Assembly (NCBI GenBank): GCA_964415255.1
Contig: CAYQAC010000002.1
Coordinates: forward strand, 39,115 to 103,114
Direction of reading: 5' to 3'
Length of the DNA: 64,000 nucleotides
Origin: JAHBVY01 sp964415255
GTDB lineage: Bacteria > Myxococcota_A > Polyangia > Polyangiales > Polyangiaceae
Of this stretch, positions 49,530 through 57,609 are shown one piece after another. A program made the position numbers and the translations under genes. The first letter of the stretch is position 1; the number at the start of each line of letters is the position of its first letter. Under the pieces are notes generated by a model, which saw only the letters and a program-made list of their open reading frames with translations, was not told the DNA's origin and ran no database searches.

Positions 49530-50969
49530 ATGAGCGCAGCTGAGGACATCGACGTCGAGGTGAAGTCAGGAGACGTCCTGGCTGGCAAGTACCGCGTCGA
49601 GAAGGTGCTGGGCGCGGGAGGCATGGGCGTGGTGGTGCAGGCGACGCACATCGTCCTGAACGACCGCGTGGCGCTCAAGTTCTTGCTGCCCTCCGTGGCT
49701 CAGCACGACACCACGGCGGCCCGTTTCCTCCGGGAAGCACAGGCCGCGGTGCGCATCAAGAGCCCTCATGTCGCACGCGTCGTGGACGTGGGCACCATGG
49801 ACACGGGGTCCCCGTACATGGTCATGGAGTACCTGGACGGGAAAGATCTCTCGCAGATCGTGGAGCAAGAGGGCCCACAAGACGTGGCGCTCGCGGCGCT
49901 CTACACGCTCCAGGTGTGTGAGGCGCTGGCGGCGGCGCACTCCGCGGGGGTCGTGCATCGAGACATCAAGCCGGCGAACATCTTCCTGACGCGCGCGGCG
50001 GACGGCTCACCCAGCGCCAAGGTGCTCGACTTCGGCATCTCGAAGGTCACGACCGACCTCGGTGTGTCCAGCCTCACTCAGACGCAAGTGTCGATGGGCT
50101 CGCCGCTCTACATGTCACCCGAGCAGATGCGCTCGGCGCGGGACGTGGACGCTCGCACTGACATCTGGTCGCTCGGGGTGGTGCTCTACGAGATGCTCAC
50201 GGGCACCCTGCCCTTCATGGCGGACTCCATGCCCCAGCTGTGCGCGCTGGTGCTGGAGAACACCGCGCCGCCCATGCACACCACGCGCCCAGACATCCCT
50301 CCGCAGCTTGAGCCCATCGTCGCCCGCTGCTTAGAGAAAGACCCAGCCAAGCGCTACCAGAGCATCGCTGAGCTGGCGCACGATCTAGGCCCGTTCGCAG
50401 GCGATTGGGGCATCAGCTCCGCTCAGCGCGTGGGGCGCATCCTGGAAGGCACGGGCCGCTCGCGCACCGTCAGCCACATGGAGCCGCCGCGCGCCTCCAT
50501 GGTGTCCATCGTCCAGCCAAGCGATCCTCACCTCACCGCCACCGCCTTCGGCACCACGGGGCCCCAAGCCACCACGGCGGTGCAGCCTAAGGAGCGCCGC
50601 GCGCCGCTCTACATCGCCATCGCTGCGGTGTCGGTCGGGGTGCTCGCCACCGTCTGGGGCTTCACGCGGGCGAGCGGCTCCACCGCCTCAACCGAAGAGG
50701 TGGCGCCAGCCGCTGCAACGCAAGCCGCTGGGCAAGCCACGGCTCAGCCCAGCGAGCCCACCGCTGAGCCCACGCCGCCCGCCACCGCTGAGCCCATCGC
50801 CCCAAGCGCCACGGCCGAGCCCTCCGCCGAGCCCTCCCCGGTCGCTTCACCGCGCCAACCCACCGATGCTGAGCGTCGTCAGTGGGCCGAACGCAGCAAG
50901 CCAGCCGCCGCGCCCAAGCCAGAAGAGAAGCCCGCGCCCAAGCCGGACGTCTTCGGCGACCGCCTCTAA
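49530..50969 (+). CDS. Ser/Thr protein kinase, single-pass
   Basis: A 479-residue PknB-type kinase. The kinase domain (about 15-280) has GAGGMGVVVQA, Lys in RVALKFLLP, VVHRDIKPANIFL, DFGISKV and SPLYMSPEQM. After a 90-residue juxtamembrane part with Ser/Thr-rich segments, one membrane segment (about 355-375, APLYIAIAAVSVGVLATVWGF) precedes a 100-residue Ala/Pro/Glu/Thr-rich extracytoplasmic tail ending in RQWAERSKPAAAPKPEEKPAPKP. The tail has no folded sensor. An AAGGA ribosome-binding site lies 12 bases before the ATG. Monocistronic; its substrate is not evident from the context. Confidence 0.93.
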   Translation: MSAAEDIDVEVKSGDVLAGKYRVEKVLGAGGMGVVVQATHIVLNDRVALKFLLPSVAQHDTTAARFLREAQAAVRIKSPHVARVVDVGTMDTGSPYMVMEYLDGKDLSQIVEQEGPQDVALAALYTLQVCEALAAAHSAGVVHRDIKPANIFLTRAADGSPSAKVLDFGISKVTTDLGVSSLTQTQVSMGSPLYMSPEQMRSARDVDARTDIWSLGVVLYEMLTGTLPFMADSMPQLCALVLENTAPPMHTTRPDIPPQLEPIVARCLEKDPAKRYQSIAELAHDLGPFAGDWGISSAQRVGRILEGTGRSRTVSHMEPPRASMVSIVQPSDPHLTATAFGTTGPQATTAVQPKERRAPLYIAIAAVSVGVLATVWGFTRASGSTASTEEVAPAAATQAAGQATAQPSEPTAEPTPPATAEPIAPSATAEPSAEPSPVASPRQPTDAERRQWAERSKPAAAPKPEEKPAPKPDVFGDRL

Positions 50970-51319
50970 TTGCCAGCCGGTTTTTTAGGGGGGGTTTGCC
51001 TGCACCGCGCAGGGTGGCGCCGCCCCCGACGCGGGTCGAGTCGCTCAAAGCCGCTGGTGAGGCGATGGTACGTTAGCCTGCCCAACGCCCGTCGGCTGCG
51101 CCGTCAGTGCACCTGACATTCCGGCTGCCAGCCTGGCGCCTCGTTCAGCGCCCTGCGCGACGCCTAGAGCGCCGATCAGTTTGCCACCACAAGAGCCCGG
51201 GAAAACGCCCCCATGCAGGGCGAGGGCGCGTTTTCCCGGGCTCTCCGCGTGCTGCTGCTTCCCTTCGCGCCGCTCTAGCTGCTGATTTGAGGACGACAAA
51301 CGGTAAACCGTTTGTCGTC
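50970..51319. other. 350-bp convergent gap filled with repeats
   Basis: Between the convergent kinase and receiver-DUF4388 genes. It holds element copy 13 at its left end and the full structured repeat A from 51164; the 150 bases between them are unremarkable GC-rich sequence without a credible gene. Confidence 0.6.
50979..51010 (+). repeat. T-run/G-run intergenic element, copy 13
   Basis: GGTTTTTTA, seven G, TTTGCC, TGCACCGCGC. It starts ten bases after the kinase stop, where the T-run could help terminate transcription. Its last 22 bases recur inside the pap gene (44670-44691). Confidence 0.6.
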
Positions 51320-51322
51320 CTA
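51164..51322 (+). repeat. Structured CTAGAGCG repeat, full copy A
   Basis: Two parts. Unit 51164-51278 (115 bp) has inverted ends CTAGAGCGCC and GCGCCGCTCTAG and a central hairpin of about 16 pairs (GAGCCCGGGAAAACGC with GCGTTTTCCCGGGCTC). After the 11-base spacer CTGCTGATTTG comes a palindrome 51290-51321 with 15-base arms AGGACGACAAACGGT and ACCGTTTGTCGTCCT. The last bases CCTAG supply the TAG stop of the gene on the minus strand. Copy B at 38927-39084 is the same element in the opposite orientation. Confidence 0.92.
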
Positions 51323-52090
51323 GCTGTCCCCATCGCGGGTGGCCTCGTCGAGCTCCTTCATCGCGTTCAGCAGCAGCCCGCCGATCGTCCCGCGTGAGCT
51401 CTGAGCGTTGCCCTCGTTCGAAGGTGAGAACCAGAAGCGCCCGCGCTCCCACTGCAGCACCTGGCGCAGCGTGCGCCGCAGCTCTTGCGGGCGGCCATCC
51501 AAGGTGCTGCTGACGAAGGCGCCGTGCGCCAGGGCGAACACCGCGCGCTCCCCTGGCTCGCCTGAGGCGGTGACCGTCAGCTTACCGCTCCGCCGCTCCA
51601 TCTCGATCACCATCAGCACGGTGGCGAACGACATCTGCTCGAGATCGCCGCGCAGCGCCAGGGGCCCGATGCCGCTCGGCGGCGGGAACGAATCGCGCCG
51701 CTCCCGGGTGCGCGTCACCAGGCGAATCAGCGCCTCCGCTTGGTGCACCACCGCCACGTCCGTGACCGGCTTCAGCATGTAGCAGTCGGCCCCAGAGCGC
51801 AGCCCCTGGAGCGCCGTGTCCAGATCGAAGGCGTCCCCCAGGAGCAAGATGGGCGTCATGGCCGCCTCGCCCCGCTCCCCACGCAGCTTCGCGACCAGCC
51901 AGGTGCCCTCGATGTCCGCCAGGTAGATGTCGCAGACCACGCAGTGCGGCTCTGTCTCCACCGCGCGGCTGTAGCCGCTGACCGCGTCGCCCCGCGTCTC
52001 GCAGGCAAAATCTGCCTTGATGAACGCCCGCTCGAGCGACGACGCCAGGTCGTCATCGCTACAAATCACAAGCACCCGGCCCTTGGTCAA
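51320..52090 (-). CDS. Receiver domain-DUF4388 protein
   Basis: A 256-residue signalling protein. The N-terminal receiver-like domain (about 1-125) has VLVICSDDDLASS with the acidic pair and Asp in CVVCDIYLADIEGTW as phospho-acceptor, and Lys in YMLKPVTDVAV. The C-terminal DUF4388 (PATAN-type) domain (about 145-240) reads LRGDLEQMSFATVLMVIEMERRSGKLTV, then FALAHGAFVSSTLDG. Both are frequent in myxobacterial and cyanobacterial signalling and are thought to mediate protein interactions rather than DNA binding. Its partner kinase is not adjacent. The TAG stop is provided by repeat A. Confidence 0.87.
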   Translation of the reverse strand: MTKGRVLVICSDDDLASSLERAFIKADFACETRGDAVSGYSRAVETEPHCVVCDIYLADIEGTWLVAKLRGERGEAAMTPILLLGDAFDLDTALQGLRSGADCYMLKPVTDVAVVHQAEALIRLVTRTRERRDSFPPPSGIGPLALRGDLEQMSFATVLMVIEMERRSGKLTVTASGEPGERAVFALAHGAFVSSTLDGRPQELRRTLRQVLQWERGRFWFSPSNEGNAQSSRGTIGGLLLNAMKELDEATRDGDS

Positions 52091-52329
52091 CGCAAAACCT
52101 CAGGTCGGAAACTAGCACGGTGTCCAAATATGAGAGAGTTTCAGGTGCCGTTAGCGGGTTGATCTTGCCGCCGCCCAGCTGCTCGGCGGCGGCGCCCAAG
52201 CGTGAGCGGCGCCTCAGCGCAAGAGTCATGGGTTTTTGAGCGACAAACGCTAGACCCCTCATCACCGCCCTCCTGCCCCCTCCTCCTGCCCCCTCCCGCA
52301 CCGTTCGCTCCTAGTCCCCATCGCGCGCC

Positions 52330-52962
52330 ATGAACTGGGTCACCCTGCTCATGATCCTCGTCACCGTCTGGGCGGTGGTGGACGCCACGCGGCGCCAGGT
52401 CGACGCGCCGTGGTACTTCTTGATCGTGGTTGGGTTCCCCGTGGGGGCGCTCGTCTACTTCGCGTGGGTGAAGCTGAAGGGGCCAGCGCTCGGTGGCCCC
52501 GCCCTGCTACGGCGCGCTGACATCATCGAGCGGCGCGGCGACTACGCCCAGGCGGAGCGAATCTACGCGCAGTTGCTGGCGCAGGAGCCGAGCGCCGCCG
52601 GGGCGCTCCATGGCTCCGCCCGCTGCCTCACGGAGCTCGGGCGCCTCCCGGAGGCGCTGGATCGCTTCGATCGCCTGATGCAGGTGGAGCCGCGCTTCCG
52701 CGACTACCAAGCCGCGCTGGAGTACGCCGAGACGCTCTACCGAGCTGGGCGCGGCGAGGACGCCGTGGACCTGCTGCGTGGCCTCGTCAGCGAGGCCCCC
52801 AGGCCCAATCACCAGTTAGCGCTAGCACATTACCTCATAGAAACAGGCGACCTGGAGGGCGCCCAAGGGGTGCTCGAGCAGGTGCTCGCCACCCCCGGCG
52901 AGCCACGCTGGGCGGACCGCGCCACGCAGTTGCTGGAGGACGTCGAGGCGAGGCGGCCATGA
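52330..52962 (+). CDS. Membrane-anchored TPR protein
   Basis: A 210-residue protein with two N-terminal membrane segments (VTLLMILVTVWAVVDA and PWYFLIVVGFPVGALVYFAW) and a C-terminal tetratricopeptide region (about 55-205: RADIIERRGDYAQAERIYAQLLAQEP, ALHGSARCLTELGRLPEALDRFDRLMQVEP, LAHYLIETGDLEGAQGVLEQVL). It lies first in an operon with the DUF218 protein, whose ATG overlaps its stop (ATGA). It probably acts as a scaffold on the inner membrane. Specific role unknown. Confidence 0.82.
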   Translation: MNWVTLLMILVTVWAVVDATRRQVDAPWYFLIVVGFPVGALVYFAWVKLKGPALGGPALLRRADIIERRGDYAQAERIYAQLLAQEPSAAGALHGSARCLTELGRLPEALDRFDRLMQVEPRFRDYQAALEYAETLYRAGRGEDAVDLLRGLVSEAPRPNHQLALAHYLIETGDLEGAQGVLEQVLATPGEPRWADRATQLLEDVEARRP

Positions 52963-54065
52963 GCCCAACACGCCAGGCCCCAGCCCCTCCCGATGCATCG
53001 TCACGGCTTCGGCGTCTGAGCCGGCTCGTGGCGTGGACCTGGGTGCGCGGGATCGCAGCGTTCTTAGGCGGCTTCAGCGCGCTCAACCTGCTCGGGGAGC
53101 TGCTCACCCCCGGGTTCGACGCCAGCGGCTGGTGGATTGAGCCGCACAGCCTGCTGCCGCTCGGGCGCGGCGCGCTGCTCATCCTGCTCATCAGCAGCAG
53201 CGTGCTCGCCTCGTGGTTGGCGCTCAAGCCAAAGCTAGGGAAGCGCCGCCGCGTCGTCACCCTGGCCTGGCTGCTCGTCTTAATGGCCTGCGCGCTCGCG
53301 AGCTCCATCAGCTACTTCCAGGCGCTGGGTGAGCACCGGCTCCTCGCGCCGCGGCCCGTCCCGGTGTCGCTGCTCACCTTCGCGGGGCTGCTCCTCGCCT
53401 ACTTGCGGGTTCACGCGGCGGACTTCGAGGCGGGCAGCAGCGCGCGCATAGCTGAGTCAAACGGTTCCCTGACCCGCGCGCTCATCCATCGGCTCACGGG
53501 GGGCCTGGGGGTCGCTGCGGTGGCGCTCGCCCTCGCGCTGCTGGTGCCCGTCAGTCAGATGGTCTTGTATGGCAAGACGGTGCACCGCGACTCAGCGGAC
53601 GCCGTGGTGGTGTTCGGCGCTCGGGTGTACTCAAACGGCAAGCCCTCCTTGGCGCTCGCGGATCGCGTGCGCACCGCGAGCCGCCTGATCACCTCTGGGC
53701 GCGCGAAGTGGCTCGTCGTCTCCGGCGGCCCGGGGGACAGAGGCACTCACGAGACCTTGGCGATGCGGCGCCTGGCCATCTCGCTCGGCGTGCCCCCCGA
53801 GCGTATCTTGGTGGATCGTCACGGCTTCACCACGCATGACACCGTCCACAATAGCCTCCCCCTGCTGCGCCAAGTGGGCGCCGAGCGCGTGTTAGCCGTC
53901 AGTCATTTTTACCATTTGCCGCGCGTGAAGCTCGCCTATCAGCGCGCTGGGATCACCGTGCACACAGTGCCCGCGGTGGAGTCACGGCGCCTCAAGCGCC
54001 TCCCCTGGTTCATGGCGCGCGAGGTCGCGGCGCTGTGGGTGTACTACTTGGCGCCGCTGACGTGA
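52959..54065 (+). CDS. DUF218 (YdcF/SanA-like) membrane protein
   Basis: A 368-residue protein with four or five N-terminal membrane segments (about 25-200) and a C-terminal DUF218 domain (about 205-355: SADAVVVFGARVYSNGKPSLALADRVRTA, WLVVSGGPGDRGTHETLAMRRLA, LAVSHFYHLPRVKLAYQRAGI). SanA and YdcF relatives act in envelope integrity and can bind nucleotides or cell-wall precursors; no reaction is known. Coupled to the TPR gene by an ATGA overlap, so the two probably act together at the inner membrane. Confidence 0.87.
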   Translation: MSPTRQAPAPPDASSRLRRLSRLVAWTWVRGIAAFLGGFSALNLLGELLTPGFDASGWWIEPHSLLPLGRGALLILLISSSVLASWLALKPKLGKRRRVVTLAWLLVLMACALASSISYFQALGEHRLLAPRPVPVSLLTFAGLLLAYLRVHAADFEAGSSARIAESNGSLTRALIHRLTGGLGVAAVALALALLVPVSQMVLYGKTVHRDSADAVVVFGARVYSNGKPSLALADRVRTASRLITSGRAKWLVVSGGPGDRGTHETLAMRRLAISLGVPPERILVDRHGFTTHDTVHNSLPLLRQVGAERVLAVSHFYHLPRVKLAYQRAGITVHTVPAVESRRLKRLPWFMAREVAALWVYYLAPLT

Positions 54066-54078
54066 GGCGGAGCGCACC

Positions 54079-54108
54079 TTGACGCGGCGTGCGCGCCTCA
54101 AATACCAT
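54079..54108 (+). promoter_or_regulatory. Promoter of the first Cys-rich lipoprotein gene
   Basis: A -35 box TTGACG (54079-54084) and a -10-like TACCAT (54103-54108) are 18 bases apart. The ATG follows the -10 by eight bases, so this is another probable leaderless transcript. Confidence 0.5.
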
Positions 54109-54116
54109 CGGGGGCT

Positions 54117-54686
54117 ATGCTCGTATCCTCAAAGCAAATCAGCACCGTGGCGGTGAGCCTGCTGGCTCTGGGAATCATGGCGCTGGGTGGGTGCTCGGAT
54201 GACGATGGCGACGTCAAAGGCAGCGCCGGTGGCGCCACGCGGTCGCCCACCTGCCTCGCTTGGCAGGACGCCACGTGTGACAAGCTCGCGGACACCTGTG
54301 GCTCGGTGTCACGCGAGGACTGCGATGATCTGGTGCAGTCTTTCTACTGCAAGAGTGATGGCGTGATGCAGTCGTGCATCAACGCCACGAACGCCGCCTC
54401 CTGCACGGACGACACCCCTCCGGAGTGCCGTGGAGTGATCGACAACCAGCCCGCCATCGCGTATTGTTACCGGTTCGTCGATAAGGTCTGTGCCCGCTAC
54501 GCTGCGTGCGATTTGTTGACCGTCACGCAATGCAAGGACGCTATCGGCTTCGACTGCGGTGATGCGATCGGCGTGACCCCCAACGGCCCCACCTGTGAGG
54601 CGGACGTCCCCACGCACTCCTGTGATGCCCTTGCAGCCAGTCAGCTCCCGCCAGCCTGCATTGGTGTGCTCACAATGAACAACTAG
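54117..54686 (+). CDS. Cys-rich lipoprotein, paralogue 1
   Basis: A 189-residue lipoprotein: signal MLVSSKQISTVAVSLLALGIMALGGCSDD with a good lipobox, a short Gly/Asp linker, and a domain with about 14 Cys in evenly spread pairs (SPTCLAWQDATCDKLADTC, DCDDLVQSFYCKSDGVMQSC, YCYRFVDKVCARYAACDL, GPTCEADVPTHSCDALAASQLPPAC), suggesting a disulphide-rich surface domain. It is a clear paralogue of the gene at 56891-57478. No family name is recognised. A -35/-10 pair lies directly upstream. Confidence 0.75.
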   Translation: MLVSSKQISTVAVSLLALGIMALGGCSDDDGDVKGSAGGATRSPTCLAWQDATCDKLADTCGSVSREDCDDLVQSFYCKSDGVMQSCINATNAASCTDDTPPECRGVIDNQPAIAYCYRFVDKVCARYAACDLLTVTQCKDAIGFDCGDAIGVTPNGPTCEADVPTHSCDALAASQLPPACIGVLTMNN

Positions 54687-54842
54687 CTGCTAGCACCTCA
54701 CGGCCACGCGCCGGACTCATCCCCGAAGCGGCACACGCACAGGCCGGGCGGGCCGCTTGGGAGCTGGCCACGCGGCGCTCGGCGGATCGCGCGCCGGGGC
54801 GCGGCTGCTGCCACCGAGCGGCGCACGTGGTAGTCCTGGGGT

Positions 54843-55250
54843 ATGCCGCTCTGCGAGTATTTCTTGGCCAGTGAAGCCGAACTGACGAGCATCGCCGAGA
54901 CGGGTGCACCGAGCGATGGCCTCATCAAGGTAGACGCCAAGGGATTTGACGTAGTCCCTGTCAAATCTCTAGCGAGGCGCCTCGGCTTGGACGATGCGGT
55001 CGAAGCGGGTGAGCCGACGGTGCACGGGGAGGGCTTCGAGTGGTTCGCGCAGCGGCTCACGCCGGAGATGGTCGCCGCCTTGGCGTCCCTCGATGAAGGC
55101 GCGCTCCAAGAGCACGCCAGGGCGCTGATAGAGACACCTGAGGTCGAGTGGCCCGAAGGCGACCTGATCCAGCTGCTCGGGACACTCAGCGAGATGGCGC
55201 ACCGCGCGCAGCGTGAGGGCAAGGCCCTCTGCATGTGGCTCTCGGTCTGA
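54843..55250 (+). CDS. Hypothetical soluble protein
   Basis: A 135-residue acidic protein without signal or membrane segment. It opens with MPLCEYFLASEAELTSIAETG and ends in EGDLIQLLGTLSEMAHRAQREGKALCMWLSV. The pattern (short N-terminal strand, central helices, final helix and strand) recalls small DUF1877/SMI1-type proteins, but I cannot place it. It is 11 bases upstream of the next lipoprotein gene and probably in one transcript with it. Confidence 0.5.
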   Translation: MPLCEYFLASEAELTSIAETGAPSDGLIKVDAKGFDVVPVKSLARRLGLDDAVEAGEPTVHGEGFEWFAQRLTPEMVAALASLDEGALQEHARALIETPEVEWPEGDLIQLLGTLSEMAHRAQREGKALCMWLSV

Positions 55251-55260
55251 CGCACTGACT

Positions 55261-55989
55261 ATGCTCGCTCGCCTGCTCGCGCCTTGGTTGGTCGCTGGCG
55301 CCACCCTCCACCTGACGGGCTGCGCGCATGGCTCCGGGGGCTCGTCGAGCTCGGCGTACCCGAGCGGGCCGGCGCTCTCACCAGGACCAGCCCTCCCGCA
55401 GATCCACGGTGAGTGGCATCGCTGGGCCCTGGGGCAGGAGCCTGGAGGGGTCAGCGCGTTCCGCCCGCCGGAGGCGCTGCACGACCTCACGTGTGGCGTG
55501 GGGAACGAGAAGTTCTGGGCGCAGCTCGACCGCGTGAGTGTGCCCGACGAGGCCCTGAACGAGCTGTGCCTCTTCTTCCCTGCTCCCGGCGCGTCACCGC
55601 CCCCGCTGCAGCGCCCCATCAGGCTCCCAAGCGGCGCCGTCGAGGGCCAGAGTGACGATGGCGCGCGGTTTTTACTCCACGGCAACGTCCTGGTCGTGGC
55701 CCGCGGCGCCGCCATCGCCCCCCTGCGCGCCCTGCTCATTCAAAACGCCACCCCGCCACCACCGCTCCCCATCGCCCCCTGGGTCCGCGGCTGGAGCTTC
55801 CACATGAACGGCCTGCACTGGAGCGACTCCACCGGCGACTACCACGTCTACCTGCATCGGAGCGTCGCCGACGCACGCCGCGCCTACGACCTCCTCCCCA
55901 CGGTCTGCCGAATCAGTCAGAGCTGCGAACGAGAGCGCCACTGGCTGAGCGGCCCGCTCTTGTACATCCACGACCCGACCCGGCGATGA
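55261..55989 (+). CDS. Lipoprotein of unknown function
   Basis: A 242-residue predicted lipoprotein: MLARLLAPWLVAGATLHLTGCAHG has a lipobox, followed by a Ser-rich linker. The body contains Cys pairs (HDLTCGVGNEKFW, NELCLFFPAPG, TVCRISQSCERER) and ends in LLYIHDPTRR. No family is recognised. Its stop codon lies at the very start of a decayed copy of the Cys-rich lipoprotein gene, so its 3-prime end may have been reshaped by the rearrangement that left that remnant. Confidence 0.6.
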   Translation: MLARLLAPWLVAGATLHLTGCAHGSGGSSSSAYPSGPALSPGPALPQIHGEWHRWALGQEPGGVSAFRPPEALHDLTCGVGNEKFWAQLDRVSVPDEALNELCLFFPAPGASPPPLQRPIRLPSGAVEGQSDDGARFLLHGNVLVVARGAAIAPLRALLIQNATPPPPLPIAPWVRGWSFHMNGLHWSDSTGDYHVYLHRSVADARRAYDLLPTVCRISQSCERERHWLSGPLLYIHDPTRR

Positions 55990-56150
55990 TCTGGCGCAGT
56001 CTCTCTACTGCAATCGAATGCCCTGGTGCGATCGGCGTGACGGCCAACGGCCCCACCTGTGAGGCAGACATCCCCACGCACTCCTATGATGCTCTCGCAG
56101 CCGGTCAGATCCCGCCGTCCTGCACTGGCGTGATCAAGGTTAACAACTAG
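55984..56150 (+). pseudogene. Internally deleted remnant of the Cys-rich lipoprotein gene
   Basis: From 55984 the DNA closely follows paralogue 1: CGATGATCTGGCGCAGTC corresponds to 54324-54341, then most of the gene is missing and from about 56026 the sequence again matches 54561 onward to the stop codon at 56150. The readable tail includes ANGPTCEADIPTHSYDALAAG, in which a Cys has become Tyr. The signal sequence and most Cys are gone, so this cannot encode a working protein. It shows the family has duplicated and decayed locally. Its end overlaps the 3-prime end of the gene on the other strand by 11 bases. Confidence 0.85.
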
Positions 56151-56697
56151 GCTTAGCGCTCATCAACGCCTCGATGCGCGGCAGATCCGCGAGGGTGCGC
56201 TCGCGGAGCCTCAAGCAAGCCTCCCTGACGAGGCGCATCCACGCCGCCGTGTAGCGGACGTCACCCACCCCCACGTCGAGGATCCGGTGTGAGCCCTCCG
56301 GGACGAACTTGCGGAGCTCATTGACGCAGATGAGCCTGCGTCGATTGGCATCGCGACTGACTACCCACGCCTCCACATCGAGCGCCGTGGGGTCGCTCTG
56401 CACCAGCGGCTCAAGTCGCTCGATCTCAGCGATGAGCTGCGCTGGCGTGATGATCTCCGAAGGCCTCGGGCCGCCCAGCTCATCACGAGGGGCCGGGCCG
56501 TTCAGCGGATCCCCATGAGACCGAAACGTGAACGCGCGGGGGAGCTCGCAGCCCGTGCAGCGCCCGGTCAGCGCCCACGCGTCACCTTGACCCGCCAGCG
56601 ACAGCTCCTCTGCGCCGAGCCGCATGCCACACGCTGGGCATGGGACGAGCGAAGCGGCGAACTGCATCTCGAGGATCGAGCGCGCGCGTGAGATCAT
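56140..56697 (-). CDS. Hypothetical protein with zinc-ribbon
   Basis: A 185-residue soluble protein. The ATG at 56697 (MISRARSILEMQFAASLVP) starts just before a zinc-ribbon-like pair CPACG...CTGC. The remainder is helical, with conserved-looking blocks ITPAQLIAEIERLEPLVQSDP and WVVSRDANRRRLICVNELRKFVP, and a C-terminal helix. It has no known family that I can identify. Stop codon lies within the decayed lipoprotein remnant on the other strand, so the last residue or two may be recent. Confidence 0.6.
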   Translation of the reverse strand: MISRARSILEMQFAASLVPCPACGMRLGAEELSLAGQGDAWALTGRCTGCELPRAFTFRSHGDPLNGPAPRDELGGPRPSEIITPAQLIAEIERLEPLVQSDPTALDVEAWVVSRDANRRRLICVNELRKFVPEGSHRILDVGVGDVRYTAAWMRLVREACLRLRERTLADLPRIEALMSAKPSC

Positions 56698-56797
56698 CCC
56701 CGAGAGTGTACCGCCCAGCTGAGCACCAGGGCAGACCAGTCGCAGCGGGGGCTGAGGGGCACAGTTCCCCAAACTGCAAGCCTCCGCGCCGGACAGT

Positions 56798-56821
56798 TCG
56801 GGGGGTTGGACGGCACCGCGC
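56798..56821 (+). repeat. T-run/G-run intergenic element, copy 14
   Basis: TTCGGGGGGTTGGACGGCA then CCGCGC, between divergent genes, about 70 bases before the second Cys-rich lipoprotein start. Confidence 0.5.
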
Positions 56822-56890
56822 TGCGAGCCGAAGGCGCCGCGTGCTCCGCGTGACTTGACGCTCACACCAAGACGCGGCGACCCTCAAGCC

Positions 56891-57478
56891 ATGCAGGCAC
56901 GAGAAACGCGACCGCGAAGCCTTGTACCCGCTTGGCTAGGACGATCCATCGCCGCTCTAAGCGCGCTGCTCCTGACGTGCGGGCTCGGAGCCTGCTCCGG
57001 TGACGCCGAGGGCGGGGGTGGCGGCGACACGCGGTCACCCACCTGCCTCGCTTGGCAAGACGCCATGTGTGACAAGATCGCGGACACCTGCGGTGGGATG
57101 ACGCGCGGAGACTGCGATACGTCGTTTCAATCCCTCTTCTGCAAGAGCGATGCAGTCATGCAGTCCTGTATGGACGCTATGAGCGCAGCTGAGTGCACAG
57201 ACCCACTGCCGGACGCGTGCAACAACGTCGCGAACACCGAGCCAGCAGTCAGGTATTGTTACCGATTCATCGACCTCTACTGTAAACGCATGGCGGCGTG
57301 TGACCTCACCACCTACGCCGAGTGCGAGGGGGGCGTTGGCCTCCCCTGTGATCAAGCCGTCGGCGTCAGCCCGAGCGGCCCCGCGTGCGCCGAAGCGCTC
57401 CCCGGCCTCTCGTGTGGTGATGTTGAGGGTGGCAACCTGCCATCCTCCTGCATCGGCTCCGTTAAGTTCACGCAGTAG
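56891..57478 (+). CDS. Cys-rich lipoprotein, paralogue 2
   Basis: A 195-residue lipoprotein with the ATG at 56891, a long signal ending in LLLTCGLGACSGD, and a Cys-rich domain collinear with paralogue 1 (SPTCLAWQDAMCDKIADTC, DCDTSFQSLFCKSDAVMQSC, YCYRFIDLYCKRMAACDL, SCIGSVKFTQ). The Cys positions are almost all kept while the rest has diverged, so the fold is under selection. Probably exposed at the surface. Function unknown. Confidence 0.75.
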   Translation: MQARETRPRSLVPAWLGRSIAALSALLLTCGLGACSGDAEGGGGGDTRSPTCLAWQDAMCDKIADTCGGMTRGDCDTSFQSLFCKSDAVMQSCMDAMSAAECTDPLPDACNNVANTEPAVRYCYRFIDLYCKRMAACDLTTYAECEGGVGLPCDQAVGVSPSGPACAEALPGLSCGDVEGGNLPSSCIGSVKFTQ

Positions 57479-57502
57479 CGAGCGCGCTGCGCCAGCCAGT
57501 GA

Positions 57503-57522
57503 GGTGCCGTCCAACCCCCCGA
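57503..57522 (-). repeat. T-run/G-run intergenic element, copy 15
   Basis: On the minus strand CGGGGGGTTGGACGGCACC, without the T-run, in the gap between the convergent lipoprotein and ettA genes. It matches copies 14 and 6 in the GGTTGGACGGCACC part. Confidence 0.45.
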
Positions 57523-57609
57523 TCCTGGCCATCATCCACGAACAGACTCGTCAACCGCGCTGCCACCCTACGGTGAGCCGCCCTGACGGCTCACCGCTCG
57601 ACGCGTAGG

